DNA from: Streptomyces hainanensis
Lineage (GTDB): Bacteria > Actinomycetota > Actinomycetes > Streptomycetales > Streptomycetaceae
DNA length: 38,787 nucleotides
Direction of reading: 5' to 3'
NCBI RefSeq assembly: GCF_004348415.1
Contig: NZ_SMKI01000007.1
Coordinates: forward strand, 1-38,787
The notes under the pieces are model-generated. The model had not been told where the DNA came from and ran no database searches. It saw nothing but the letters and a program-made list of their open reading frames with translations. A program made the position numbers and the translations under genes. Positions 8,154 to 17,330 of the stretch are shown in pieces; within the stretch, counting starts at the first letter, position 1; every line of letters starts with the position of its first letter.

Positions 8154-8180
8154 GGCCCGGCCCCCAGAGGGGACCGGGCC
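8154..8180 (-). terminator. Hairpin terminator of tRNA-Gly
   Basis: On the minus strand GGCCCGG-T-CCCC and GGGG-G-CCGGGCC form a 12-bp stem with one G-U wobble and a 3-base loop, ending six bases beyond the mature tRNA 3' end and followed by TTCGTC. Read on the plus strand the wobble becomes a C-A mismatch, so the hairpin favours minus-strand RNA, although it may also end the small gene that stops at 8131. Confidence 0.65.
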
Positions 8181-8186
8181 GGGCTG

Positions 8187-8257
8187 AGCGGGCGACGGGA
8201 ATCGAACCCGCGTAGCTGGTTTGGAAGACCAGGGCTCTACCATTGAGCTACGCCCGC
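8187..8257 (-). tRNA. tRNA-Gly (UCC anticodon)
   Basis: A 71-base cloverleaf read on the minus strand: acceptor GCGGGCG pairs with CGCCCGC with T as discriminator, D-arm GTAGCTCAATGGTAGAGC, anticodon stem CTGGT/ACCAG with loop CTTCCAA (anticodon TCC), and T-loop GGTTCGATTCC. The CCA end is not encoded. Confidence 0.95.
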
Positions 8258-8443
8258 GTTCGGCCGCCAGGGGCCGTGGATTCGACGCCCGTGGGCGCCG
8301 GTGATCCCGGCTGCGGCTCGTCCAGCATCGTACCAGCGCACCGCCCGGCCCGGGCCGGGGCGAAAGAGCGTGCGGGGGCCTTGGGGCAGTGCCCCGCGGC
8401 CGGCGCTGTACGCTACGTGTCGCGTCGTGAGCCACGACCGCGG

Positions 8444-8520
8444 CGGGGTGTGGCGCAGCTTGGTAGCGCGTCCGCTTTGGGAGCGGAAGGCCGTCGGTTC
8501 GAATCCGGCCACCCCGACCA
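8444..8520 (+). tRNA. tRNA-Pro (UGG anticodon)
   Basis: A 77-base gene including an encoded CCA end (8518-8520). Acceptor CGGGGTG pairs with CACCCCG, discriminator A. The anticodon stem CCGCT/AGCGG holds loop TTTGGGA (anticodon TGG). The T-loop is GGTTCGAATCC. A -10-like TACGCT lies 30 bases upstream (8409-8414). It is transcribed away from tRNA-Gly and toward tig. Confidence 0.95.
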
Positions 8521-8633
8521 CGTAGTATGAGTCGCCTGTGCGGCCCAGGTGTGTCCGCAACCGGGCCGCCTCACGGGATCGGCTCAGGACAAGTTCGCAA
8601 CCTCCCCAGATGTCAGCCCCAAGGAGACCTACC

Positions 8634-10067
8634 GTGAAGAGCGCCGTGGAGACCCTGAACCCCACCCGGGTTCGGCTCACAGTCGAGGTGCCCTTCGAGG
8701 AGCTCAAGCCCAGCCTCGACGCGGCGTACCGGAAGATCAACCAGCAGGTCCAGGTGCCCGGTTTCCGGAAGGGCAAGATCCCGGCGCGCGTCATCGACCA
8801 GCGGTTCGGGCGCGGGGCTGTCCTGGAGGAGGCCGTCAACGACGCGCTTCCCAAGTTCTACACGGAGGCGGTCACCGAGGGTGAGCTCACCCCGCTCGGC
8901 CAGCCCGACGTGGACATCACCGAGCTTCGCGACAACGAGCTGCTGACCTTCACCGCCGAGGTCGACATCCGCCCCGAGATCGCGCTCCCCGACTACTCGG
9001 GCATCGCGGTCACGGTGGACGCCGTCGAGGTCCCCGACGAGGACGTGGACGAGGCCGTCGGGCGGCTGCGCGAGCGCTTCGCCTCCACCACGGTCGTCGA
9101 GCGCGCCGCCGCCGACGGCGACGTCGTCAAGATCGACCTGGAGGCCCGGGTCGACGGCGAGGTCCTGGCCGACGGCGTGGCCAACGGCGTCGACTACACC
9201 ATCGGCTCGGGCCAGATGCTCGACGGTCTCGACGAGGCCGTGACCGGCCTGGAGGCCGGCGGCACCGCCACCTTCACCAGCGAGCTCAAGGGCGGCTCCG
9301 CCGCCGGCAGCGAGGCCGAGATCGCGGTCACCGTGACCACCGTCTCCACCCGCGAACTGCCCGAGCTCGACGACGACTTCGCCCAGCTCGCCAGCGAGTT
9401 CGACACCCTTGAGGAGCTGCGCGCCTCGCACCGCGAGCGGCTCGTCGAGGAGAAGAAGTACGAGCAGGCCACCGAGGCCCAGGAGAAGGTCCTCGACGCG
9501 CTGCTCGAGCTGGTCGAGGTCCCGATCCCGCAGAAGCTCCTCGCGGACGAGATCGAGACCCGCAAGCACAACCTCGAGCACCACCAGCTCTCCCAGCTCG
9601 GCATGGACCTCGACGGTTACCTCAAGCTCCAGGAGAAGACGGCCGAGGAGTACGAGGCCGAGCTCAAGGAGCAGTCGGAGAAGGGCATTCGCACCCAGTT
9701 CGTGCTGGACGAGATCGCCAAGGTCGAGAAGCTGAACGTCAGCCAGGACGAGCTGACGGAGCACCTGGTGCGCCGCTCCCAGTCCTCCGGCATGAGCCCC
9801 GACCAGTTCGCCAAGGCCGTGGTCGAGGGTGGCCAGGTCCAGGTGCTGGTCGGCGAGGTCCGCCGCGGCAAGGCGCTGGCCACCGTCGTGGAGTCGGTCA
9901 CCGTCACCGACACCGAGGGCAACGACGTCCGGCTCGACGAGGACGAGGTCGAGGAGGGCGCGGAGGCCGCCACCGAGACCGCCGAGAGCGGCGCCGAGGC
10001 GGCCGAGGCGGCCGAGTCCGAGGCCACCACCTCGGGCGACGGGGCGGGCACGAAGTCCGGGGACTGA
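8634..10067 (+). CDS. tig: Trigger factor, ribosome-associated chaperone and prolyl isomerase
   Basis: A 477-residue protein. The N-terminal ribosome-binding domain holds the signature [10 protein letters not shown] (about residues 42-51), the middle FKBP-type peptidyl-prolyl isomerase domain is about residues 150-245, and the C-terminal chaperone arms reach about 425. A final Glu/Ala/Thr-rich tail of some 45 residues is low complexity and common in actinobacterial homologues. It docks at the ribosome exit tunnel and shields nascent chains. The GTG start at 8634 follows a clear AAGGAGA site (8621-8627); the open frame extends upstream but lacks family similarity there. Its position directly before clpP1-clpP2-clpX is the widespread tig-clp arrangement. 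A strong hairpin after the stop separates its transcript from clpP1. Confidence 0.97.
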   Translation: MKSAVETLNPTRVRLTVEVPFEELKPSLDAAYRKINQQVQVPGFRKGKIPARVIDQRFGRGAVLEEAVNDALPKFYTEAVTEGELTPLGQPDVDITELRDNELLTFTAEVDIRPEIALPDYSGIAVTVDAVEVPDEDVDEAVGRLRERFASTTVVERAAADGDVVKIDLEARVDGEVLADGVANGVDYTIGSGQMLDGLDEAVTGLEAGGTATFTSELKGGSAAGSEAEIAVTVTTVSTRELPELDDDFAQLASEFDTLEELRASHRERLVEEKKYEQATEAQEKVLDALLELVEVPIPQKLLADEIETRKHNLEHHQLSQLGMDLDGYLKLQEKTAEEYEAELKEQSEKGIRTQFVLDEIAKVEKLNVSQDELTEHLVRRSQSSGMSPDQFAKAVVEGGQVQVLVGEVRRGKALATVVESVTVTDTEGNDVRLDEDEVEEGAEAATETAESGAEAAEAAESEATTSGDGAGTKSGD

Positions 10068-10078
10068 GCTTCCCGATC

Positions 10079-10107
10079 GGGGCCGGGCGCGACTCGCGTC
10101 CGGCCCC
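10079..10107 (+). terminator. Hairpin terminator after tig
   Basis: GGGGCCGG-G-CGCG and CGCG-T-CCGGCCCC form a continuous 13-bp stem with one G-U wobble and a 3-base loop, 12 bases after the tig stop codon. Confidence 0.75.
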
Positions 10108-10155
10108 CACTGCTCCCCGGCCCCTGCCGGAACACGGCACCGGTGCGCCACCCTG

Positions 10156-10169
10156 CGCTCACAGCGAAC
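10156..10169 (+). promoter_or_regulatory. Candidate ClgR operator upstream of clpP1
   Basis: CGCTCACAGCGAAC is the reverse complement of GTTCGC-N5-GCG, the ClgR box as I recall it for Streptomyces. ClgR is the known activator of clpP1-clpP2 and clpC in that genus. The site is about 120 bases before the clpP1 start and about 50 bases before a -10-like TAGATA (10217-10222), a sensible activator position. The consensus is recalled, not looked up. Confidence 0.6.
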
Positions 10170-10288
10170 AGTTCCCTGGTCGGGAAGGGTCCGTCAGCAC
10201 CGCGCGTTAGGGTCCCTAGATACAACCCAGATGTCGAGCGACGGTCCGGGCGCCTGCCTGGCCGTTACGAGAATGAGCAGGTGGATAC

Positions 10289-10903
10289 GTGACGCTCATG
10301 AAGCCCTCCGCCATGGCGGAGCCAACGCACGGCGGCCTCGGCGATCAGGTCTACAACCGGCTCCTCGACGAGCGGATCATCTTCCTGGGGCAGCCGGTCG
10401 ACGATGACATCGCCAACCGGATCACCGCGCAGCTGCTGCTGCTCGCCGCCGATCCCGAGAAGGACATCTTCCTCTACATCAACAGCCCGGGCGGCTCGAT
10501 CACCGCCGGCATGGCGATCTACGACACCATGCAGTACATCAAGAACGACGTGGTCACCATCGCCATGGGCCTCGCGGCCTCGATGGGGCAGTTCCTGCTG
10601 ACCGCCGGCGCCGCGGGCAAGCGCTTCGCCCTGCCGAACGCCGAGGTGCTGATCCACCAGCCCTCGGCCGGCCTGGCCGGCTCCGCCTCGGACATCAAGA
10701 TCCACGCCGAGCAGCTGCTGCGCACCAAGCGCAAGATGGCGACGCTGTCCGCCCAGCACTCGGGCGTCAGCGAGGAGCAGTGGGAGCGGGACGCCGACCG
10801 GGACCGTTGGTTCAGCGCCGAGGAGGCCAAGGAGTACGGCCTGCTCGACCGGGTCATCACCAGCGCCGCCGACATCGCGGGCGGCGGCGGCACGGGCGCG
10901 TGA
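10289..10903 (+). CDS. clpP1: ATP-dependent Clp protease proteolytic subunit ClpP1
   Basis: A 204-residue serine protease subunit. The catalytic triad is Ser98 (AASMGQ), His123 (LIHQPS) and Asp172 (DRDRW), the standard spacing. [10 protein letters not shown] is the conserved substrate-binding strand. It assembles into the tetradecameric barrel that degrades proteins unfolded by ClpX or ClpC; in actinomycetes active particles usually combine ClpP1 and ClpP2. The GTG at 10289 is preceded by AGGTGG; an ATG nine bases later is possible, and the first 15-20 residues are in any case a propeptide-like stretch. It forms an operon with clpP2 55 bases downstream, probably under ClgR control. Confidence 0.97.
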   Translation: MTLMKPSAMAEPTHGGLGDQVYNRLLDERIIFLGQPVDDDIANRITAQLLLLAADPEKDIFLYINSPGGSITAGMAIYDTMQYIKNDVVTIAMGLAASMGQFLLTAGAAGKRFALPNAEVLIHQPSAGLAGSASDIKIHAEQLLRTKRKMATLSAQHSGVSEEQWERDADRDRWFSAEEAKEYGLLDRVITSAADIAGGGGTGA

Positions 10904-10958
10904 GCGGCCGCCAGACAAGCCCCCGATCGCAGCCCAACACCAAGGCGGTAGAGAGACG

Positions 10959-11609
10959 ATGAACAACATCCCCGGTTCCGGCATCTACGACCGACTCCGC
11001 GCCGAGAGCCGCTACGTGGTCCCGCGCTTCATCGAGCGCACCTCGCAGGGCGTGCGCGAGTACGACCCGTACGCCAAGCTCTTCGAGGAGCGGGTGATCT
11101 TCCTCGGCGTGCAGATCGACGACGCGTCGGCCAACGACGTGATGGCGCAGCTGCTCTGCCTGGAGTCGATGGACCCGGACCGCGACATCCAGATCTACAT
11201 CAACAGCCCGGGCGGTTCCTTCACCGCGCTGACGGCCATCTACGACACCATGGAGTTCGTCAAGCCGGACATCCAGACGGTGTGCATGGGCCAGGCGGCC
11301 TCCGCCGCCGCGGTCCTGCTGGCGGCCGGCACCCGCGGCAAGCGGATGGCGCTGCCCAACGCGCGGATCCTGATCCACCAGCCGTACAGCGAGACCGGCC
11401 GCGGCCAGGTCTCCGACCTGGAGATCGCGGCCCGCGAGGTCCAGCGGATGCGCGTCCAGCTGGAGCAGATGCTGGCCAAGCACTCCAACACGGCCATCGA
11501 GCAGGTCAGCGACGACATCGAGCGGGACAAGATCCTCACCGCCGAGGAGGCCGTGAGCTACGGTCTGGTGGACCAGATCGTCACCACCCGCTCCACCACC
11601 GCGGTCTGA
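10959..11609 (+). CDS. clpP2: ATP-dependent Clp protease proteolytic subunit ClpP2
   Basis: A 216-residue ClpP with an extended N-terminus ([20 protein letters not shown]). Catalytic residues are Ser115 (QAASAAA), His140 (LIHQPY) and Asp190 (ERDKIL). IYINSPGGS is conserved. It is the second ring subunit partnering ClpP1 and is expected to be co-transcribed with it. The ATG at 10959 follows AGAGAGACG. The paired divergent clpP genes are typical of actinobacteria. There are 267 bases before clpX with no gene and no clear terminator, so read-through into clpX is possible. Confidence 0.97.
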   Translation: MNNIPGSGIYDRLRAESRYVVPRFIERTSQGVREYDPYAKLFEERVIFLGVQIDDASANDVMAQLLCLESMDPDRDIQIYINSPGGSFTALTAIYDTMEFVKPDIQTVCMGQAASAAAVLLAAGTRGKRMALPNARILIHQPYSETGRGQVSDLEIAAREVQRMRVQLEQMLAKHSNTAIEQVSDDIERDKILTAEEAVSYGLVDQIVTTRSTTAV

Positions 11610-11876
11610 GCGCCGCCGCCCGGCTCCCGAGCCCCGGCCACCCGGACCGTGCCGCACCACATCGCACCACCCGGCACCACCCCGCACGACCCAGTAACAC
11701 ACATCAGGCGACAACCGAGACGAACGACTGGCCGCCCCCTTTGGGCGGGAAGGCCCCGGCGAGGGGGATTCCCGTCAAGGGGGGCCTATCCGCCGGAGCG
11801 ACAAGGTACCGTCGTCTTCAGGCAAGCATGAGCGCGCCGTCTCCCCGGCGGTGCGCAGGCGAAGGGGAAGCACCTC

Positions 11877-13172
11877 GTGGCACGCATCGGTGATGGCGGC
11901 GATCTGCTCAAGTGCTCGTTCTGCGGCAAGAGCCAGAAACAGGTGAAGAAGCTCATCGCGGGCCCGGGGGTCTACATCTGCGACGAGTGCATCGAGCTCT
12001 GCAACGAGATCATCGAGGAGGAGCTCGCCGAGTCCTCCGAGTCCGATCTCGGCGAGCTGCCGAAGCCGCGGGAGATCTTCGACTTCCTGGAGAGCTACGT
12101 GGTCGGCCAGGAGGACGCCAAGAAGGCGCTCTCGGTGGCCGTCTACAACCACTACAAGCGGGTGCGGGCCAGCGAGGCCGACGGCCAGTCGCGTGACGAG
12201 GCCATCGAGCTCTCCAAGTCCAACATCCTGCTGCTCGGCCCCAGCGGCTCGGGCAAGACCCTGCTCGCCCAGACGCTGGCCCGGATGCTCAACGTCCCCT
12301 TCGCCATCACCGATGCCACCGCGCTCACCGAGGCCGGCTATGTCGGTGAGGACGTGGAGAACATCCTGCTCAAGCTGATCCAGGCCGCGGACTACGACAT
12401 CAAGAAGGCCGAGCAGGGGATCATCTACATCGACGAGATCGACAAGGTCGCGCGGAAGAGCGAGAACCCGTCGATCACCAGGGACGTCTCCGGGGAGGGC
12501 GTCCAGCAGGCCCTGCTGAAGATCCTGGAGGGCACCACCGCCGCGGTGCCGCCGCAGGGCGGGCGGAAGCACCCGCACCAGGAGTTCCTGCAGATCGACA
12601 CGTCGAACGTCCTCTTCATCGTCGGTGGCGCCTTCGCCGGCCTCGACGAGATCGTGCGCGCCAGGTCGGGCGCCCGGGGCATCGGCTTCGGCGCCGACAT
12701 CCGCTCCAAGCGGGACCGCGGCTCGGCCGAGCTGCTGCGCGAGGCGCTCCCCGAGGACCTCGTCAAGTACGGCATGATCCCCGAGTTCATCGGCCGGCTG
12801 CCGGTGATCACCTCCGTGCAGAACCTGGACCGCGAGGCGCTGCTGCGGATCCTGGTCGAGCCGCGGAACGCCCTGGTCAAGCAGTACCAGCGGCTCTTCG
12901 AGATCGACGGCGTCGAGCTGGAGTTCACGCTGCCGGCGCTGGAGGCCATCGCCGACCAGGCGATCCTGCGCGGTACCGGCGCCCGGGCGCTGCGCGCGAT
13001 CATCGAGGAGGTGCTGATGTCGGTGATGTACGAGGTGCCGTCCCGGCCCGACGTCGGCCAGGTCGTGATCACCGAGGACGTGGTGCGGTCGAACGTCAAC
13101 CCGACCCTGGTCCCGCGTTCCCGGCTGGCCAAGCAGCGCGGCTCGGTGCCCCCGCACGAGAAGACGGCCTGA
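11877..13172 (+). CDS. clpX: ATP-dependent Clp protease ATP-binding subunit ClpX
   Basis: A 431-residue AAA+ unfoldase. The N-terminal zinc-binding domain has two Cys pairs (CSFCGK and CDECIELC, residues about 14-43). The AAA+ module has Walker A GPSGSGKT (about residue 121), Walker [10 protein letters not shown] (about 184) and an IGF-type loop, GIGFGAD, for docking to ClpP. The GTG at 11877 follows AAGGGGAAG. It recognises tagged or native substrates, unfolds them by ATP hydrolysis and feeds ClpP1P2. It lies 267 bases after clpP2 and is closed by a 19-bp hairpin. Confidence 0.98.
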   Translation: MARIGDGGDLLKCSFCGKSQKQVKKLIAGPGVYICDECIELCNEIIEEELAESSESDLGELPKPREIFDFLESYVVGQEDAKKALSVAVYNHYKRVRASEADGQSRDEAIELSKSNILLLGPSGSGKTLLAQTLARMLNVPFAITDATALTEAGYVGEDVENILLKLIQAADYDIKKAEQGIIYIDEIDKVARKSENPSITRDVSGEGVQQALLKILEGTTAAVPPQGGRKHPHQEFLQIDTSNVLFIVGGAFAGLDEIVRARSGARGIGFGADIRSKRDRGSAELLREALPEDLVKYGMIPEFIGRLPVITSVQNLDREALLRILVEPRNALVKQYQRLFEIDGVELEFTLPALEAIADQAILRGTGARALRAIIEEVLMSVMYEVPSRPDVGQVVITEDVVRSNVNPTLVPRSRLAKQRGSVPPHEKTA

Positions 13173-13189
13173 GCACCACCCGGACGAAG

Positions 13190-13230
13190 GGGCGGGGCCC
13201 GACACCGGCATCCGGTGTCGGGCCCCGCCC
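13190..13230. terminator. 19-bp perfect hairpin, bidirectional terminator
   Basis: The arm at 13190-13208 and the arm at 13212-13230 are exact reverse complements across a 3-base loop (CAT). It sits between the clpX stop (13172) and the stop of the convergent membrane protein (13252), so it can stop transcription from both sides. No T-tract is present. Confidence 0.85.
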
Positions 13231-13251
13231 TCGTCGTGCTCCGCCCCGCGG

Positions 13252-14397
13252 TCAGCCCTCGGTCTCGGCGCCACCCTCGGTCTCGGCGCCGCCCTCGGCC
13301 GACTGCAGCGAGTCGAGCCGCAACTGCCTGGCGATCTCGGCCGCCGCGTCGAGCGACATCGTCTCCGGCGCCGTCATCTCCGGGATCTCCTCGGAGTTCG
13401 GGTCGAAGTCCGCGGGCAGGCCCGGCATCCCCTGGTAGACCATCAGACCGACGGTGCTGAAGTCGGCCCAGATGCAGACCGGTGCCTCGATGACGTAGCC
13501 CAGGGTCGCATCGGGCTCGGTGCCGCGGACCAGCTGGCACTTGAGCACCACCTCGTCGTCGGAGAAGCTCTCCGGGCTGCCGACCAGCTCCATCTGCGCC
13601 GACTCGTCGGCCGACGCCTCGGACGCGGCCAGGCCGAACATGCCGTCGACGACGGCCGTGGGGTCGGGCACCTCGCCCCAGAGGGCGCCCACCATCAGGT
13701 AGGTGCCGTCCGGGTCGGGAATCTCCGCCGTGGCGTCGAAGTCCGCGTAGGCGCCGTTCTCGCCCTCCATGTTCTCGATGCCCATCTCGGCCTGCTCCTC
13801 CTCGTCGGGGAGGTCGACGCCGCTCTCGCCGGGCACCCGCGTGAAGTCCCCGCTGGCGTCCGGCAGCGACACCGTGAAGCGGCTGCCGTCGTCGGAGCTC
13901 GGCCCGTTGCCGCTGCCGTCGTCGCTGGTCAGGAAGTAGACGCCGCCGCCGATCACGGCGAGCGCCGCCACGACGGCCACCGCGATCAGGCCGGTCCGCT
14001 TCCGCCCGCCACCGCCACCGGCCGGCTGACCGTAGGAGGCCGGCTCGCCGTAGGGGGGCTGCCCCGGCGGCTGCTGTCCGGGAAAGGACTGGCCGGGCTG
14101 CTGCTGCCCGAAGTCACCGGGCTGCTGGGGCTGGCCGTAGGGTCCCGGCTGCTGCGGCGGCTGCTGCCCGTAGCCGCCGGGCGGCGGTGCGGGAGGCCCC
14201 GGCTGGGCCGGCTGGCCCGGCGTCTGCGGATAGCCGTAACCAGGCGAGCCCGAGGCGCCGGGCGCCCCCGGCTGCGCGTACGGATTCGGACCGCCGGGCG
14301 GCGGACCCTGCGGCGGCACCCCGTACGGCCCGGGCTGCCCGGGCGGCGGGCCCTGCGGCGGCTGCTGCCCGTACGGACCCGGCTGGTTCTGACTCAT
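13252..14397 (-). CDS. Pro/Gln/Gly-rich single-pass membrane protein of unknown function
   Basis: A 381-residue protein starting [16 protein letters not shown] at the ATG at 14397. The first 150 or so residues are low-complexity repeats of Pro, Gly, Gln and Tyr, then comes a basic GGGGRKR stretch, one transmembrane helix ([21 protein letters not shown]) and an extracellular domain of about 190 residues. That domain is acidic and has two Cys (CQLVRG and APVCIW) that could pair. It ends in the duplicated GGAETEG. This is a common actinobacterial layout, and a gene of this kind occupies the clpX-valS gap in Streptomyces. No enzymatic motif is seen. An open frame extends 51 codons upstream without family support. 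Confidence 0.75.
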   Translation of the reverse strand: MSQNQPGPYGQQPPQGPPPGQPGPYGVPPQGPPPGGPNPYAQPGAPGASGSPGYGYPQTPGQPAQPGPPAPPPGGYGQQPPQQPGPYGQPQQPGDFGQQQPGQSFPGQQPPGQPPYGEPASYGQPAGGGGGRKRTGLIAVAVVAALAVIGGGVYFLTSDDGSGNGPSSDDGSRFTVSLPDASGDFTRVPGESGVDLPDEEEQAEMGIENMEGENGAYADFDATAEIPDPDGTYLMVGALWGEVPDPTAVVDGMFGLAASEASADESAQMELVGSPESFSDDEVVLKCQLVRGTEPDATLGYVIEAPVCIWADFSTVGLMVYQGMPGLPADFDPNSEEIPEMTAPETMSLDAAAEIARQLRLDSLQSAEGGAETEGGAETEG

Positions 14398-14645
14398 CTG
14401 CTTCCCCTTATGCGGAGGCTCCTCGGCATTGCCTGCGCACATCCTGTCGGACGTGATGCCCTTCTGTACATCTGAACGGGAGCCAGTCACGGGGCCCACC
14501 ACTCCCCGACGCGGGCCGGCGGTGACGGCCCCGAAGGCCCTCCCGCGCACCGCGGACCACCGCCGTGATCGCTAAGGCGAACGCCCGTCCGGAGCCCGCT
14601 CCGGACCCCTCGGGAACTGATTCGAAACCGGTGCGGCCGGCCTCG

Positions 14646-14660
14646 TAGACTTCAGCCGTG
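14646..14660 (+). promoter_or_regulatory. -10 box and leaderless start of valS
   Basis: TAGACT (14646-14651) is followed by six bases and the GTG start at 14658. The start codon therefore falls where transcription should begin, and no ribosome site is present. The -35 is weak (TTCGAA at 14621-14626). A leaderless mRNA leaves no room for a T-box leader. Confidence 0.6.
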
Positions 14661-17318
14661 ACCGAGAACACCCAGCCGCCCGCCAGCGGGCCACACGCAG
14701 CCCCAGCCGATCTGCCGACGCAGTACACGCCGGCCGACGTAGAGGGGAAGCTGTACGAGCGCTGGGTGGAACGGGGCTACTTCACCGCGGACGCCGAGAG
14801 CGCCAAGGACCCGTACACGATCGTCATCCCGCCGCCCAACGTCACCGGCAGCCTCCACCTGGGCCACGCCTTCGAGCACACCCTGATCGACGCCCTCACC
14901 CGCCGTAAGCGGATGCAGGGCTACGAGACGCTGTGGCAGCCCGGCATGGACCACGCCGGCATCGCCACCCAGAACGTGGTGGAGCGCGAGCTGGCCAAGG
15001 AGGGCAAGTCCCGGCACGACCTGGGCCGCGAGGCGTTCGTCGAGCGCGTCTGGCAGTGGAAGGCCGAGTCGGGCGGGCAGATCTCCGGCCAGATGCGGCG
15101 GCTCGGCGACGGCGTCGACTGGTCCCGCGAGCGGTTCACCATGGACGAGGGCCTGTCCCGCGCCGTCCAGACGATCTTCAAGCGGCTCTTCGACGACGAC
15201 CTGATCTACCGCGCCGAGCGCATCATCAACTGGTGCCCGCGCTGCCTGACCGCGATCTCCGACATCGAGGTCGAGTACCAGGACGACGAGGGCGAGCTGG
15301 TCTCCATCCGCTACGGCGAAGGCGACGACTCCCTGGTCGTCGCCACCACCCGGGCCGAGACGATGCTCGGCGACACCGCCGTCGCCGTCCACCCGGAGGA
15401 CGAGCGCTACGCCCACCTCGTCGGCCGCACCGTCAGGCTGCCGCTCACCGACCGCGAGATCCCGGTCGTCGCGGACGAGCACGTCGACCCCGGGTTCGGC
15501 ACCGGCGCCGTCAAGGTCACTCCCGCGCACGACCCCAACGACTTCGAGATCGGCCGGCGCCACGGGCTGCCCCAGCTGACCGTCATGGACGAGCGCGGCA
15601 ACATCACCGTCCACGGCCCGTTCCAGGGCCTCGACCGGTTCGAGGCCCGCTCCGCGGTCGTCGCCGCGCTGCGCGCCGAGGGCCGGATCGTCGCCGAGAA
15701 GCGCCCCTACACGCACGCGGTCGGCCACTGCTCGCGCTGCAAGACGACCGTCGAGCCCCGGCTCTCCATGCAGTGGTGGGTCAAGGTCGACCCGCTGGCC
15801 AGGGCCGCGGGCGACGCCGTCCGGGACGGGCGGGTCGCGATCCACCCCAAGGAGATGTCCTCCCGCTACTTCGAGTGGGTCGACAACCTCCACGACTGGT
15901 GCATCTCGCGCCAGCTCTGGTGGGGCCACCGGATCCCCGTCTGGTACGGGCCCGACGGCGAGGTCGTCTGCGTCGGCCCCGACGAGGAGCCGCCGGCCGG
16001 CGAGGGCTGGCACCAGGACACGGACGTCCTCGACACCTGGTTCTCCTCCGGGCTCTGGCCGTTCTCCACGCTCGGCTGGCCCGAGCGGACCGAGAGCGTC
16101 GAGAAGTTCTACCCCAACTCGGTCCTCGTCACGGGCTACGACATCCTCTTCTTCTGGGTCGCCAGGATGATGATGTTCGGCCTCTACGCGATGGACGGCA
16201 CCCCGCCGTTCCACACCATCGCCCTGCACGGCATGGTCCGCGACCAGTTCGGCAAGAAGATGTCCAAGTCCTTCGGCAACGCGGTCAACCCGCTCGACTG
16301 GATGGACGCCTACGGCTCGGACGCGGTCCGCTTCACGCTGGCCCGCGGCGCCAACCCCGGCGTCGACGTGCCGATCGGCGAGGACTGGGTCCAGGCGTCG
16401 CGGAACTTCGCCAACAAGGTCTGGAACGCCACCCGGTTCGCGCTGCTCAACGGCGCCACCGTCGAGGGCCCGCTGCCCTCGCCGGAGGAGCTGTCGGCCA
16501 CCGACCGCTGGATCCTCTCCCGGCTGAACTCGGTGGTCGCCGAGACCGACGCCTACTACGACGACTACCAGTTCGCCAAGCTCAGCGACGCCCTCTTCCA
16601 CTTCGCCTGGGACGAGGTCTTCGACTGGTACGTCGAGCTGTCCAAGACCACCTTCGCCGCCGGCGGCCGCCCGGCCGAGCTCTCCCGCCGGGTCCTCGGC
16701 GAGGTCCTCGACGTCACGCTGCGGCTCCTGCACCCGGTGATCCCGTTCGTCACCGAGGAGCTGTGGACGACGCTGACCGGCGGCGAGTCCGTCGTCGTCG
16801 CCGACTGGCCGGCCGACTCCGGCTTCCGCGACGCGGAGGCCGAGCGGGAGATCGAGGCCGTCCAGCGCCTGGTCACCGAGGTCCGCAGGTTCCGCGCCGA
16901 CCAGGGCCTCCAGCCGGGCCAGCGGGTGCCGGCCACCCTCGACCTCACCGGCACCGGGCTCGCCGCGCACGAGGAGGCCATGCGCGCGCTGCTCCGCCTC
17001 CAGGCGGCCGGCGACGGCTTCACGGCCACCGCCACCCTGCCGGTCGGCGGCGCCACGGTCGCGCTCGACCTCTCCGGCGCCATCGACGTGGCGGCCGAGC
17101 GCAAGCGGCTCACCAAGGACCTGGCCGCGGCCGAGAAGGAGCTCGCGGGCACCAACGCCAAGCTGGGCAACGAGGCGTTCCTCGCCAAGGCCCCCGACCA
17201 GGTGGTCGACAAGATCCGGGCCCGCCGGGCCACCGCCGAGGAGGACATCGCCCGGATCACCGCCCAGCTGGCCAGGCTCCCCCAGACCCTGGCCGGCCCT
17301 GTCGGTGGCGCTTCGTAG
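14658..17318 (+). CDS. valS: Valyl-tRNA synthetase
   Basis: An 886-residue class I synthetase that charges tRNA-Val. The HIGH-type motif is LHLGH (about residue 68-72) in [12 protein letters not shown]. The CP1 editing domain, about residues 190-350, hydrolyses misacylated Thr-tRNA. KMSKS is intact (KKMSKSFGN, about 533-541). An anticodon-binding domain follows, and the last 70 residues form the Lys/Ala-rich coiled coil ([17 protein letters not shown]) that contacts the tRNA. The GTG start is fixed by the TAGACT box six bases upstream. Its TAG stop codon is the first three bases of the -10 box of folC. A divergent gene starts 260 bases upstream. Confidence 0.98.
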   Translation: MTENTQPPASGPHAAPADLPTQYTPADVEGKLYERWVERGYFTADAESAKDPYTIVIPPPNVTGSLHLGHAFEHTLIDALTRRKRMQGYETLWQPGMDHAGIATQNVVERELAKEGKSRHDLGREAFVERVWQWKAESGGQISGQMRRLGDGVDWSRERFTMDEGLSRAVQTIFKRLFDDDLIYRAERIINWCPRCLTAISDIEVEYQDDEGELVSIRYGEGDDSLVVATTRAETMLGDTAVAVHPEDERYAHLVGRTVRLPLTDREIPVVADEHVDPGFGTGAVKVTPAHDPNDFEIGRRHGLPQLTVMDERGNITVHGPFQGLDRFEARSAVVAALRAEGRIVAEKRPYTHAVGHCSRCKTTVEPRLSMQWWVKVDPLARAAGDAVRDGRVAIHPKEMSSRYFEWVDNLHDWCISRQLWWGHRIPVWYGPDGEVVCVGPDEEPPAGEGWHQDTDVLDTWFSSGLWPFSTLGWPERTESVEKFYPNSVLVTGYDILFFWVARMMMFGLYAMDGTPPFHTIALHGMVRDQFGKKMSKSFGNAVNPLDWMDAYGSDAVRFTLARGANPGVDVPIGEDWVQASRNFANKVWNATRFALLNGATVEGPLPSPEELSATDRWILSRLNSVVAETDAYYDDYQFAKLSDALFHFAWDEVFDWYVELSKTTFAAGGRPAELSRRVLGEVLDVTLRLLHPVIPFVTEELWTTLTGGESVVVADWPADSGFRDAEAEREIEAVQRLVTEVRRFRADQGLQPGQRVPATLDLTGTGLAAHEEAMRALLRLQAAGDGFTATATLPVGGATVALDLSGAIDVAAERKRLTKDLAAAEKELAGTNAKLGNEAFLAKAPDQVVDKIRARRATAEEDIARITAQLARLPQTLAGPVGGAS

Positions 17319-17330
17319 ACTGGGGTCGTG
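17316..17330 (+). promoter_or_regulatory. -10 box and leaderless start of folC, overlapping the valS stop
   Basis: TAGACT (17316-17321) plus six bases leads to the GTG at 17328, the same spacing as at valS. The valS TAG stop codon is the start of the hexamer. A -35 is not evident. Confidence 0.55.

Noticed and set aside
8187-8520. tRNA-Gly or tRNA-Pro as an integration site of a mobile element
   Set aside because: No integrase gene and no duplicated tRNA 3' end were found in the window.
14398-14657. Search for a T-box or other leader riboswitch before valS
   Set aside because: The GTG lies six bases after a -10 box, leaving no leader; no T-box bulge or specifier pattern was seen.
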